From Grifola frondosa (taxonomy: Eukaryota > Basidiomycota > Agaricomycetes > Polyporales > Grifolaceae), in NCBI GenBank assembly GCA_001683735.1, contig LUGG01000006.1, positions 1,364,001 to 1,428,000 of the forward strand: a stretch of 64,000 bases of DNA, in the 5' to 3' direction. The position numbers and the translations under genes are program-made. The number at the start of each line of letters is the position of its first letter. Position 1 is the stretch's first letter. The notes below the pieces were generated by a model. The model searched no databases, had not been told where the DNA came from, and was given only the letters and a program-made list of their open reading frames with translations. Below, one piece after another: positions 31,901 to 44,580 of this stretch.

Positions 31901-34900
31901 GTAGGCCAGCCACCCGAGGCGTAAGTAGTCATGAAGGGCCTGAAAGGTCGCAATGGCATGGATTGAAACGACGATATTGCTCAGATTCCGCGGGATATCT
32001 GCATCTTCTGCCGCCATCAACCGGAGGCGCAGTTGACGAGCAAGTAACGAAGGCGAACTTCGCTTCGAATCTGCGAAACGATTATCAAGCCGTTACAACG
32101 AGAGAAAGAATGTGCTACTCACCGTCAGCGCTCTGAGCTACAGTTACAACCTCGAAGGACTCCATTCGGGTCAAACTCTCTTGTAGCTTCTTCACGAAGA
32201 TGGCCAATGGCGTCTGGGCACCCTTGACTTTCCGAGCACTGAACGCAGAGAAGAAAGACTCTTGCCGACGCCGGACAGGAACTGGATCTAAATTTAAATG
32301 CAAGAGAAACACGGAGCTAATCATGAAACTCACTTTTGCGCTCACCCGTGAAGAACTGAAGCAAACCATCGACAACACCACTCTGCAGCAACTCGAAGCT
32401 CGACACCGAAGTATGGGGAGAGGCGAAGAGGCCAGCAAGCTCGGTGAGCGCTGAGACAACGTCCACATCATTTGCAGAAGGATCTGTGAGACGGGCCACC
32501 AGCAGACGCAGTTGTGTGAAAACGTCGTCCGATCCTGTGGAGTCCGTCGCTAGTAAGATACTTGAAGCGAATGACTCTCGCGCGCAGCGTTATGGCGTCA
32601 TCGGGCTCCAGAGATAAAGAAGAAAGTTTCTTGTAGCCGGGAATGGATGCCGCAACAGACGGTGGCAGGGGCGGGACCGAATCCGCAGATGAAGGTACGT
32701 CTGAAGAGTCCTTGTCCTTGTCCTTGTCCTTGTCCTTGTCTTTGTCTTTAGACTTCGATGTGGTGACACTTCGAGACGCTAGAGCCTCGATCTCGTGAAC
32801 TACCCCTTCACGGCGGAATACTGGCTTATATTCTGCAGGTACTTTGTTCAAGAGCAATTCAACGAGTTGTAGCGCACCAATGACGAGAGTTGGGTGATCC
32901 TTAGAAGACAATATCGAAGATGCGAAGCTAGCTACAGGGACGAACTAGATTCATAATGGTCAGACATCATCATCGAACTAGTGGTAAAGTTGTGGCGCAC
33001 CGTGAATACTTGTTTTAGCTCTTCTCCGTCTAAAAAGCTGACTGCCTTGAGCAAGCCCGTCAACGTTTTGATGCGCACGGGGGTGATGACACTTGCGGCG
33101 TAGACGTCGACGAGGATAGGTACCATGAGATGCAAGTATCGGCCAACAACTTCCGGCTTTGAACGCAGGAGCTCTGTACGGTCGGGACTGGTAGTCTCTT
33201 TCGGAGTAGACATCGACGCGACCTCGTCGGCTTCCTGTACAGACTGCGAATCAACCGATCCAACATCAATCGCGGAAACATCTTCACTTGGGACTACAGG
33301 TATAAATACTGAACCCGATGGCCCAGCACGAGAAGGGGATCCAGATATCAGTCCTGCCGCCGCCGCCGCTGCATGTCGCGCGATAGCCCGATCAGCTTTG
33401 GCCTTGGCCTTAACCAGCCGTGCCAACGCTTTCTCAGTATAGGTCTTGTGATCGAAAACGCCATCTATAAAACAACACGGTCAGTCAACGTGTTCTTGGA
33501 AATTCTAAATCCCTAATAAAATGACCTTTCGGCAGTGGAGGCATCAACTCCGAAACAAGACTCAACGTCTCCTCGACTTGGTCCTTGGGACGATGCGCCA
33601 GGTTTTCCATGACGGTCATATCCGCTAGGCCTCCACCGAGTCCTTGCCCACTTGCAGCGTCCCCTCGTTCATCTATGCCATCGGATGAGGGTGGCAACAC
33701 CCCCGTCAAAATCTGATACAAAGTGTCCACGATACCGGCTTCAAGCAAGACAAGAGTGATCTTCGGGCTAATGCGAGCGGATGTCGCCAAAGCTCGAAGC
33801 AGTAAAGTGAAAGTACTGGCAGCAATTAAAGGCGATCCGCCTGCAGGAAGCAAGAGCATGTTCACAGCCTTGATAAGATCAATATCGACCAGGGCCTCCA
33901 GGTTTTCTGGCGAAGAGCGGTAATACGCGTCGATAACGCGGATGACGCAGAGACAAGCATACTCGACCAGCCGCTGATCAGAATAACCTAAACAGTTTCG
34001 AATGATAGGCCACACTCCCCGAATCATCGGAAAGTGTTCCGGTGAAACGTTGCGACAGCAATTTGAGGCGGCTTGAAGAGCCGTTCTCTGAACGGCGATG
34101 GAGAAGAAATCAAGGTAGTTCAGTAGCGCGGCCAAACCACCTTCTCGCACAATGGAACTAGGGAATTCTTCAGAGATCTTCTCCAAAGTCTGTGAGGAAG
34201 TCAGCATTCATCAGATGTTCATGCATCAATGCAGAAGCGAGGAATTCAGCTACGCACACTAAGGGTTTGTTCAGCCAAATCGATGTACGAAATCTCGACC
34301 AACTTGCTACAAAGCACAGGGATAGCCCCATGGTAGACGACGGTGTGCGCAACTCCGGGCAAGGCTTCCATCAGGTTAGCGAGACATCTACAAGCTAGAA
34401 CCTGCGCCTCCAATTCTCATCGCCCTGATATGTAGCTCCGGTGCTCATAGCTAGAGCCGCAGCTAGCGCAGCGTCTTCGTCATGTTCTTGCTCCTCGTCG
34501 TCGCCTTCGTCCGAGTCGCCACCGGACCACCAAGGATCCTAACCAGCTCACGAATGTATGCCTCCACCTGAAATGAGCCCGCCAGCGTGTCTTCCGTACT
34601 GATGCTCAATAGCTCACTGAGCTCCTGCAGCGTGACCAGCCGCGTCGTCGGATCTGCCGTGGGCTTGATGTTGTTCAGCATCGTCTTCAGCCGACTGGAG
34701 ATACCCATCATGTACGACCCAGCTGTCGATAGTCGCCAAAGATTCCCATCGCAGATGCGTTATCCGTAGGTCCCCCGCCCCCTCCTCCATCTCCGCTTCC
34801 TCTGATAGGTTCCCTGTTGCCGTCTTCATCATTATCGTCATCCTCTTCGTCGTCCTCTCCGTCATCATCGCCACCGCTATCTTCACCATCATCATGTTCT

Positions 34901-35133
34901 TCTTGCTCACGAACATCCTCATGTTTCTCATCCCGCTCCATGTCTTCCTGGATGCACTCGGGATCTGGCATATCGATATCCTCATCCTCTGTCCGTGATG
35001 TGCTGGCAGCAGCGAGCATTGACTTGTTCTTTGCAGCCTTACCTTTGCTAGTCGTAGATCTATACATTACATGTTAATCATTGCTGGCAACTAAATGCAA
35101 ATTCAACAATCCTCACCGTGTCTTTCTGGTCAT
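28973..35133 (-). CDS. UFD4: HECT E3 ubiquitin ligase, Ufd4/TRIP12 type
   Basis: A very large multi-intron gene. The start is taken at 35133 (MTRKTR, donor GTGAGG, then [15 protein letters not shown]). The N-terminus has a long acidic stretch, then armadillo-like repeats (33485-34710: [40 protein letters not shown]) typical of Ufd4/TRIP12. The middle is Ser-rich with a Lys-Asp repeat near 32700-32755. The HECT domain occupies about 28973-30640 ([40 protein letters not shown]). The catalytic Cys is in [12 protein letters not shown], codon 29075-29077, and the end is GVGSFHLS with TAA at 28973-28975. By family, the enzyme assembles ubiquitin chains on N-degron and ubiquitin-fusion substrates. 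Some frame changes in 30650-31700 are not resolved into exons. Confidence 0.88.
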
Positions 35134-35978
35134 GTCCGACGACCGTGAGCTTCAGTCTTTGATCGAAGTGAGTATGCGCTGTACTCGTCCGGAGTCGTTT
35201 GTTTGGTGCGGATGATGATGCACGGGTGTCGTCGTCGTCGAATGACCTTCAGGATTGCACGCTTCTTGCCTTGATGTCTTTGACGGCTCGTTGATAGTCA
35301 GGGCAGCAGTCGCAGGATATGTTGCACGACGTGCACTACAGGGGAGTCTGAGTCCGACATCGCGATGGTATGAAATACAGTAAAAGGACCATACCGCTTG
35401 CTTGCTCGAAAAGATTCGTCAGCTCCTTCCTTCCCCTTTCCCTTATTTGCGCTAGTTTCGCGGACACGTTTAGAGGTCGAAGACGGTGTGGCTTGTGCGA
35501 TGAGGTTGAAGCTCAGCGGATGTACGTCCCCTCTCTCTCCTTCAGTTTCGCGGCCTTCACTCTCGCGCTTGAGCGCAGAACCTTGGGTCCGGCTGCGGTC
35601 CTGATACCGACGTAGATTGCTCTTCGGGTGCAAGCGGATGGACTGCTGCTACTGGTCGCTTCTTTCTGGTGGGTGAAGTCCATTTAGTGCATACAACCAG
35701 CCATCGATTCGCTGAACTTAGGCTATCGAATGGGTGTAAGAGAAGGTTGTGGCGACTACACAGTCCCTGTGACCAAGACAGGCTCAAATTGTAATCTCGC
35801 TACTAATATTTGACCTCCGCTTGGACAGAGATACCCTGTATTTCAATCGCCGACAAAGAAAGGTCTCACAGACTAGGATGGAGTCTAGACGCTCTGTAAC
35901 AAGTAACTTTTCGCGTGTATTAGCTAACCATTGAACTCTTCATATCTCAACGTTCTCTTTGTCAACATCTTCGCCGAC
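35134..35978. other. Intergenic, divergent UFD4 and TFIP11 promoters
   Basis: An open frame at 35298-35633 (minus) has a basic, Lys/Gly-rich stretch (SKRVRETSANKGKGKE) but no recognised domain. It could be an unrecognised 5' exon or a small gene; support is weak. No repeats seen. Confidence 0.35.
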
Positions 35979-38900
35979 ATGGCGCGAGGAAGCGACAGTT
36001 TTTGGATGATGACGATTCAGATTCTTCCTCCGCTTCCGATGGCAATGAGTTCGATGCCCAAGGTTTCGACGACAATGACGCAGACGCACGGGAAGAGCGT
36101 GCCTTGTTCGAAGATCCTTATAGGCGGAAGCGACGGCGGAAGAATATGTTCTCCAGCGACGACGAGGGCGAAGATGACGAGAAGAGGATGCAAGGGCGCA
36201 GGATTGGGCCAAGGCTCCTGCTTTCGTTTCGGGAGAGAAGGTTGACAGGAAAGGATATGGATGCCAACGAGGCTATGAAGGGCGAGAGTGGGACGAGAAT
36301 GAACGAGTATGAGGTAGGGGAGAAGCGGACGAGAATGGCGCCAGGCGCACGTGGTGAAGAGTCTTCTCCGGAACCCTCGAAGCCATCATCCCCACGGGTG
36401 CGCGAAGAAGAGGAAGAGGAGCGACAAGCCACATTGTGGAATAGGTTCAGGTGCGTCCAGGACATTCACCAACGGTGCTCCTGCTGGCTTCCACAGAGGT
36501 GCATCGGGTCACGTCCCGCGGCTCAAGTTGCATCGCCTTTACCTACACCTATCATCTCCGACGAATTCCCCACTACATTTGGTGCCGCGCGAGCTCAGCG
36601 TGCATTTGTGCGCGATGGCAGAAGTGGTTCGTACACCTCTTTCTGCAACGGAGCAAAGCACTTCAGCAAGCTCTCTGTACGTTCGGTGCCCGCATGCTGG
36701 CGAAGATGGTTGGCAGGCAGGAACCGGTTTGGAACCACGGGTGAGGGATCGTTACGCCTGTGGAAAGCAAGCTGCGTCCGAAAGGCATGGGTCTTGCTTT
36801 TAAGGGCTCAAGGAGAAAACGGAGCAGTCAAAAGCCGAAGCAAGGCGGAGAGGTGAGATTGTAAGTGATGAAGAAGAGTCTAAGGCTACGATCCGAAAGG
36901 CGCGGAACGGCCAAGCTCAAATAGAGAAAGCAGACGCGGAGGAAAAAGAAGTGAAGACACGGATCGAGCACAAAACCTACGAGGAGATTGTTGCCGAAGC
37001 AGGCAGGAGGTCCCGCAAGCAGGGATAGGGCAAATCATCGATGCGACTGGAGCTATTGTGAGTGATCGTCTTCTGTTAGCGTTGCTCGAATTTCATCCTA
37101 ATTTCCTTCCACAGCCACGGGAGGTAGCTTCTCTAGCGGACATATCATTAGCATCATGGACTCCTACTGCTGATGCAACGCGACTACCTGAAGTCCGGCA
37201 TAACCTCCGCCTCATAACGGAGACATGTAAAGGTGATCTCGACGGTCTTGCTCGGGAAGCTAGAGCACTCGAGGAACGAAAGAAGTGGATTCGTGACGAA
37301 GATGTTAGGTTACGGAAGAGGGTCCAAGAAGAAGCAGAACTAAGTCCTTTGTGCCTATTGGATATCCCATATTTGACTCCTTTGCATAGTTATATCGCGT
37401 TTGCAACAAGTTCACCTTGTTGTGGATGAAATAAGTTCGCAGGCGAGAGAGATGGCTTCTGTATACGAAGCGTCACTCGAACCGTTCTCCGCGAATTTTG
37501 ATAAGTTGCTTGGCCAATTTCCAAAGGAGTTTGACCGATATCGTCTTGATGAAGTGATCGTTGCCGCTATTGCTCCTGTAGTAAGTTGATCCTCATCAGG
37601 TTAACAATGTGGCTGATCATGGTGGTTAGGTCCGAAGACTACTGGCACAGTGGCAGCCGCTTGAAGATCCCACTCTCTTTACGCCAATATTTCGAATGTG
37701 GAGACGGGCGTTGAAAATGACGGCTGAAGACAAAATCGAAAATCAAGTGCAAGTTTATGGCAGTGGTACTATTGTTTCTACATCTGCCTCAGTGTACGTC
37801 GGTATGTTTGCATCGATAATCAATAACTTTGCTGACGATCTACAGCGAGAAACCTATGACACCATACGAAAGCCTTCTCTGGAATTCCTGGCTTCCTAGG
37901 GTTCGATCATCTCTTAACAACGACTGGTCTCCAGATTTCCCTCAACCCGCGGTTCGTCTCTACGAAGCATGGTCCAGTTTCCTCCCGCCTTTCATCCGGG
38001 ATAACTTTTTCGATCAGCTGATTTTGCCAAAAGTTCACAAGGCGGTAGAGGACTGGCGTCCTCGCAAGAGCAAAGTCTCTCTGCAGGCATTGGTGTTTCC
38101 TTGGCTACCTCATATCGGCCTTAGGTTAGAGGACGTACTCGGGGATGCTCGGAGGAAAGTGAAGAGTGTTTTGAGGGCGTGGACCGTCACTGAAGGTGTG
38201 CCGAAGGATTTGCAGGCGTGGCAAGATGTAAGGCTGTTCTCTTTCGTGCCTGAAAATGTTGTTAATTATCATTCATAGGTCTTCGACGCCGGTGACTGGG
38301 ATGCGATGCTACTCAAATATGTCGTTCCAAAACTGGGCAGTAGGTTGCGCGACGATTTCCGTGTAAACCCGCGAAACCAGGACATGCAACCCCTGCAAGA
38401 TGTGATGGCTTGGGAAAGTCTTCTCCGACCGCGATCATGTCCAGCTACTCGAGGCCGAGTTCTTCCCAAAGTGGCTCGACATCCTACACATCTGGCTCAT
38501 TCAGCCACATCCAAGCTTCGAAGAGGTCTCACGGTGGTATTCTTTCTGGAAGGGCACGTTCTCGGAGAATGTCCAGAGTATGCCGGGAGTAGCGCAGGGC
38601 TTCACGCGTGGCCTGCAGTTAATGAACAAGGCCATCGAGCTTGGTCCTGACGCTGCTACGCGTTTACCTCGTCCAGATCACCTCACATATCTTTCCCCAC
38701 CACTTACTCCGGGTGCAAAACCGAGTGTGCCCAAGACGCATCCGGTGCGGACACAGGAAATCACCTTTCGGTCCATCGTGGAGGATTATGCGTCTTCGCA
38801 TAACTTGCTTCTCATGCCTATTGGTCGCGTCCACGAACTGTCGAGGATGCCGCTGTTCCGTGTTTCGCTCACGGCGGATGGAAAGGGGGGATTATTGGTG

Positions 38901-39002
38901 TATATTCAGGACGATGCGGTCTGGGCTTCAGACGGTGAGGAGTACAGGGCCATTTCTTTAGAGGATATGGTGTCGAGAGCGACGAAGGACAGTCATATGT
39001 AG
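35979..39002 (+). CDS. TFIP11: TFIP11/Ntr1-type spliceosome disassembly factor (G-patch and GCFC)
   Basis: The N-terminus (MARGSDSF, then an acidic LDDDDSDSSSASDGNEFD) matches the TIP_N region; the frame needs one more T in the T run 35999-36003. A G-patch lies near 36690-36800 (ARMLAKMGWQAGTGL... KLRPKGMGLAFKGFKEK, with small breaks). The GCFC region runs from about 37080 to 38300 (LADISLASWTPTADATRLPE, YESLLWNSWLPRVRSSLNND, WRPRKSKVSLQALVFPWLP, FDAGDWDAMLLKYVVPKL). The C-terminal part, to TAG at 39000-39002, has ITFRSIVEDYASSHNLLLMP. By family, the G-patch activates the DEAH helicase Prp43 to release the intron-lariat spliceosome. Divergent from UFD4. Confidence 0.9.
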
Positions 39003-39233
39003 CAGGAATTTGCCAGATATATTGTATCGTTAGTTGCTCGGAATATTCGGATGATACCTTATTGATTTTCTCTCTCTCGTCTATGTGGCTTTTTAGGATC
39101 CTAATACGTCATGGGTGGATTCCTGCTTCTCGTAATTATCGAGGCCGAAGTCATACATTACGTGGTGATGGTTTTGTGGTGACGTTGATGGTCAACCAAT
39201 TTCAGAAAACATGAGGCGCGATTGCAGATAACA

Positions 39234-39262
39234 GACGCGTCGCGACGCGTCAAAATCACGTG
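39234..39262 (+). promoter_or_regulatory. Tandem GACGCGTC palindromes and E-box before RPS4
   Basis: GACGCGTC at 39234-39241 and again at 39244-39251, followed by the palindrome CACGTG at 39257-39262, about 140-170 bp before the RPS4 start codon. The first core is an MluI-type box; its binding factor in this fungus is unknown. Confidence 0.5.
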
Positions 39263-39401
39263 AAAATGTCTCCTTTTGGCTCTCCGCTCACGCTCCGATG
39301 AACCCACTCGGCTGTTCCCGAGCCAGCTGAACGCAATTTTGAGGTCTCCAGCAAACAAAGGCCGCCGCCGTCGCCAACGTCAAGCCCGCAAGAATCCCAA
39401 C

Positions 39402-40569
39402 ATGGTCAGTATGCTAGCGCGTATCGTCAGGATGAACTCAGGGGGATGTTGTCGCTGGTCAAAATGCTGTTCTACGCGGTGGCGAGGGTGGATGCTGAAA
39501 CCTTGCACCGGATGCACCTGGCGACCTCTCTGCTTCATCTCCGTCCTGGCTGCATTATATCTGGCTTTCAAGCTGATTCGTGTGTTTCTTTGACTCGTGT
39601 AGGCCCGTGGACCCAAAAAGCACTTGAAGCGGCTTGCCGCGCCCTCCTCATGGATGCTCGATAAGTTGAGCGGGACTTACGTGCGTCATATGCCAGTATT
39701 TTCTACAGAATTAGAGACCTCACCTAGCATTGGACACTGTTCAGGCTCCTCGTCCCTCCCCCGGCCCCACAAACTCCGCGAATCCCTTCCCCTCACCATC
39801 TTCCTCCGTAACAGGCTGAAATATGCGTTGACCGGCAAGGAAGTCACTTCCATTGTCATGCAACGCTTGATCAAAGTCGACGGCAAGGTTAGGACTGATC
39901 CTACCTACCCCGCCGGTTTCATGGGTTCGTCGAACGCAGTGGTTTGTTTCTTTTCGAGTATGAACTGACCCGAGTGCAGACGTTATCAGCATCGAGAAGT
40001 CTGGCGAGCACTTCCGTCTGCTTTACGATGTCAAGGGCCGCTTCACGATCCACCGCATCACCCCAGAGGAGGCCTCCTATAAGCTCTTGAAGGTCCGCAA
40101 GATGGCCATCGGCGCCAAGGGCGTCCCTTACATCGTTACCCACGATGGTCGTACTATTCGTTACCCTGATCCCCACATCAAGGTCAACGACACCGTTCGG
40201 TTTGACATTGAGCAGGGCAAGATCACAGATTTTGTCAAGTTTGATACTGGCAATATCGTCTTCGTTACGGGTGGCCGTAACAGGGGAAGGGCGGGTGTTA
40301 TCGTTCACCGTGAGAAGCACATTGGTGGCTTCGATATTGTGCACGTGAAGGATTCTCTGGACCGGACGTTCGCTACACGGTGAGTTTTCATACGGCCAAC
40401 TTTGGAGTACGCTCAGTTTACGATTGAACATATCTATAGGGTAACGAACATCTTCGTCATTGGTGAGGGGATCAAGCCTTGGATATCTTTGCCCAAGGGC
40501 AAAGGTACCAAGCTCACCATTGCTGAGGAGCGTGATGTCAGGAGGAGACAGCGGGCTGCTGATCAATAG
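39402..40569 (+). CDS. RPS4: 40S ribosomal protein eS4 (RPS4)
   Basis: Exons 39402-39404, 39603-39680, 39745-39924, 39980-40379 and 40440-40569. The first exon is only the ATG, followed by a 198-bp intron, a common layout in fungal ribosomal protein genes. The product, about 262 residues, follows eS4 closely: [98 protein letters not shown], and [12 protein letters not shown]. It carries the S4-like RNA-binding and KOW segments and sits in the small subunit. One C is missing in the run at 39765-39768; without it this essential, single-frame protein could not be made, which supports an assembly error. Confidence 0.95.
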
Positions 40570-41289
40570 GCGTTGGCTTCTATCTGTTTGCGACTACTAT
40601 CTCATTCGCATGTCTATGCCATGCTCTGTATGCCATTCTTACGACGCCAAAATCACTGCATGCATGCATATTGATATCGGGCAGGTTTGGTCAGCCATGG
40701 AGGGTTTTCTAGGGTCGTCTATGTTGGTCAATAGACTTGGCGTGCTCTTGACGATGCACTGGGATCATTTACACTGCACATTCCATATTCAGCTCGAGTG
40801 AGGACGGATATTGAATAGGCTTTTGTTTTTCTGCTCGTCAAGTGTGGTATCTGAAACGGTTCCGATGCGCTAGATTTGTTGTTAAAGATGACTATGGACT
40901 CACAGCCAGACAAGACAAGGAAGTGAGTAAGTTATGGAACTTTTGTATCCCATGCTGAAATCTCTGAAAACATTGATCCGACGATAGCGAGAAAAGAATG
41001 CACGAATACGCTCGGCTTGGTCGCACTGTATGAATGTCATTTGCGCCTCTTGGACTGAGAAGTAACACTGCTGCTAATGAAGTAACGCGAGCAGCAGACA
41101 CAATTCATCTAGAACACAAGGAAGGCAAGACGACATCAGTAGCCACCTGCCATCAGTCTCAGTTGATCCAGCTTCTTCAATAATCGCCCACAGTGCTATT
41201 CAGCTCACCGGTAATAGCATTATGGCAGGAAGATCGGCAAAGACCTCGCAAAAATCATCTACAACATCCCCTCCATGCGTAAACGGCTA
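40570..41289. other. Intergenic between convergent RPS4 and PSO2
   Basis: 3' flanks of two convergent genes. No further gene, repeat or RNA recognised. Confidence 0.5.
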
Positions 41290-44087
41290 CTACCAGTAAT
41301 CCTGTGCTCTATACCCGACGATCTCCACTCTATCCTTCTTCCTCCTCTCTGCCTCCCATTTCTCGACCCACTTTGCCATCTTACCCCTCGAGGTTTCGCT
41401 GCCCACATTCACAGTAGCAATCATCTTGACCCAGTCCAATGACAACGCAAAACATGTCAGTTCGAAAAATGAACTGTGCTCCGAATATGGCACGCCATAC
41501 ACCTGCAATGCTGGGGTAGAGTTCTTCATTGGCTTTAGCTGTGCGTGAGTGAAGGTACGGTTCTGCGAGCGCGATATAATCGAGGATACGGAGGGCAAAG
41601 TTTCGCTCCCTGCAGGCTGCGTATACCTGCGGGAATTTGATCATGAGACGCATAAACAGGTACATCACGCAATGCCCGCTTACGTCCATCCAGTCGGTCT
41701 GAATCCTACAGCCTTGCTGAACTGGCCCTTCCATCGCTCCATGTAAGTTTTCAATCTGTCGGAAGCGATGACAGCTAAAGGTACGAGGTGTACGCCGGCT
41801 TCCAGTGGGTCATTTGTCAAAAGCGCATGAAGTTCTGGGTCTGATTGGCAACGAAGAATAGATGCCTTTCGGGGTCACAGTAAACTTTCGTTTGCAGCTC
41901 TTGGGCAATGGCTAGCAACACGATTTAGGATGCAGCTTTTGCCACCAAGGTAACCAGACAAACCTTTGACGATGCGTTCCTTTCCAATCGAGTACGTGCT
42001 ACATGATCGTTATCAGTCGACAAACTTGACAAAAGTCGATAGTGGCACGCTGAGTAGTACACGTACCCAATGACCACGAGCACTTTCTCCGGCTTCGACG
42101 GAACCTTTCTTGGGATTTCCCTTGAACGGCGAACCATCCATCCACAGTTTGCCTGCGCTGTGCTGGGTCTCATGACAGAGAGGTCCCCGATTAACAATCC
42201 GTTTAGCGAGTTCAACGCATGCAGAAATAACAAGCGGCTGTGGGGGAAAGCAGTACTACAAATAGTCTCGGTTATGACATGAATAAACATGAATCAATGA
42301 CAATGCATACCTTTGGGTCCAGATATGTCGTATCAAGGTAAACATGGTCCAGCCGTTTGCCTTTCACTGATGGATGCAAGACGTGAAGTGGAGATGCGCG
42401 GAAATCTCCACAGTGTAAATATCTGAAAATCCGGTCGGAGCCAACGAATGAAGACTTGAAAGCACTATCTCCTGCATTGACTGTCTGAGGTCCTTCAAAT
42501 AAAAAGAGACATGACCCCGGGCCTGCAACATGCCATCAAGAAGGCATCAGAAGCAGCTCACGAATGAAACGCACAGTGATTCGCCTCAATCAGGGTCACT
42601 TTTACACCACCTGTGTTCGGAATCGTTGTCGTTATATCCATCGGCAAGGGATGAACCCACTTCGGATCGACAGCCAGCATGTGGATAATGAGGTTGGCAG
42701 TGCCTTGAGAGCAGTAAATAGGTCCGCTCTTCCAGTTATTCGAAAGGTTTGTATAATGGTCTGAATGGGCATGACTGCTCAAGACCCTCTCAATTCCTAC
42801 ATTCATATGAGTGTAAGCGCATGCGCACGTACGTCAAGAAGTAGGCTGTGATCCCCGGGATTGTGCCATAGCGGAATGCATCCACCGCAATCGGCATGCC
42901 TTGCATTACTTTGTAAAAGGGAGCTTTCCGCCGCCCGCCGTTCTGTTTGGTCGGCCGGAAGTTGCGATCTTCCACGACTGTCGCTTCTTTCCATGCCTCA
43001 TTCTCCTTGTGCGATGACATGAGAACGGAGAAGATATTAGCATTATTGCACTTTGAGGTATCCACATTCTCAAGCGGAGATGACGTTCGGAAGGAAAGTG
43101 GACGGGGGAGTTTGAAGATGCAGGCGTAGATGATGTGAACGACCGAGTATCCGACATAGTGTCAATGCATCGGTCAACATGTTCGTGAACTTCCTAGATC
43201 GTGTGTCAGAGAATAAGATGGAATCGAGCAGGGTAGAGCTCACTATATTAGAGAGACCTTTTAGATGCGTGCCGCACAATGGACATGTCACAACGCTTCG
43301 TTCTTCGTCCAACGAAGGTTCATCAATAGTCATGTCTATGTCCACTTCTTCGTTGGGTTCGACCTTGACGTCGGCATTCGCGAAATCTAGTTCATCGTCT
43401 CCCATGCCCCACTCAATATCGTCCAGTAGGGCATCCTCAACTTCCGTGGCATCAACGTCTATAGAATGTGATGATCCAGACGCTGGCGCCTTCTTGCTAG
43501 AAATAGCTTGGCTGGAGCCTTCGAATGGATCGGATGTAACAGGAGGTATGTATGGCACTGCGGTACTGTTCGCAGGACTTGGGGGAGCAAAAGGGATGGC
43601 AGTCCAAAAGGCGAAGACTCCCGATTCTTCCCTGCAATCAAAGAGAATGAAGTCGCAGGCTTAAGCAGTAATCCGGACGGAAGCCCAAACGTGATCTCTT
43701 CCTCTTCAAGACCTTTCGCAGATCCAGAGCCGGAGCAATCAACCTGGGAGTCGGTGTGGTGTTTTCCATGCACGTGCGTCTGCTCCTCATTACTTCTTGG
43801 ACGTACCATAAGCTTTGAGTCCGCACTAGTGCAGGACTTCGTTATAAGGGCCTGGGTGGCATCCTTGGCAAGTCGCGATGATGTTCCCATAGTTTCTTCG
43901 TCCGAGTCAATCACGATTATCTCCACCCACGAGCCTTTCTCAGATCCCGCTCTTGGATGCTACTGCTCTCCTTGACCTTGGACTTCTTGCGTTCGCGAGA
44001 ACGTGTGTGCGAGCCATCAGACTTGACGAAAAAGTCCAACAAAGTGGTGGATTGCGAGCTCGTCGGGACCTTGCGCTTCTTTGCCAT
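41290..44087 (-). CDS. PSO2: DNA cross-link repair nuclease Pso2/Snm1
   Basis: The start at 44087 gives [20 protein letters not shown], a basic N-terminus with a PIP-box-like TTLLDFF. A UBZ-type zinc finger follows ([12 protein letters not shown] near 43260, then HVNMCID near 43160). The metallo-beta-lactamase part begins near 42950 ([19 protein letters not shown]); the metal-binding [10 protein letters not shown] is near 42750-42780, and NPADI-like strands continue as [16 protein letters not shown] and [11 protein letters not shown]. The beta-CASP part is about 42330-41600. The C-terminus has [20 protein letters not shown] and ends YRAQDYW at 41290-41292. By family, it is a 5' exonuclease acting in interstrand cross-link repair. 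Exon joins inside 41600-42300 are approximate. Confidence 0.9.
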
Positions 44088-44580
44088 TGAAATATAATAA
44101 AATTTCCCGGTTAGCGAAAGATACACTGCACGCAAGATGGAAGTTGAGCAATGCACTACGCAGTGAAGCAATGTTAATGGTCGGGGTTATTGACGCTCGT
44201 CTCAGGAGACATATTGTCAAGAGGCGCCGGTGACATGGGTAACGCTGGCCTCCGCCTGGATGACATTTAATAGTATGTCTCGATTGAAGACCACTAAACC
44301 ATATGGACGAAGTCTACATACATGATCTAATATCTTCACTTTTGTCTGATTGTGGCGCAAAATGTTTGTGCTCAAGCTCAAGTAGTATGCATTCTAGAGG
44401 CGGTGCACGATCCCATTTAGGCAAGTGAGTAGGATTGGACAGTGCCACACAAAGTCATTTGCCCCACGAAATGATAATCATCGTGAATAGCATGATTGAT
44501 TCATTGAATATCGTAAGAATCAGGAACACGTAGTAGCACCCAATGAACTGTCCAACTATGATGTCTCCACTGTGCCAGTG
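44088..44580. other. Intergenic, PSO2 5' region and carboxypeptidase 3' flank
   Basis: Both neighbours read leftwards. No gene recognised. Confidence 0.5.

Noticed and set aside
35298..35633. 111-residue minus-strand open frame upstream of UFD4
   Set aside because: Basic low-complexity sequence without domain; kept only as a note in the intergenic entry.
39405..39602. Possible snoRNA inside the long first intron of RPS4
   Set aside because: No good C (RTGATGA) plus D (CTGA) pair at matching distance and no H/ACA hairpins with an ANANNA box that I can see.
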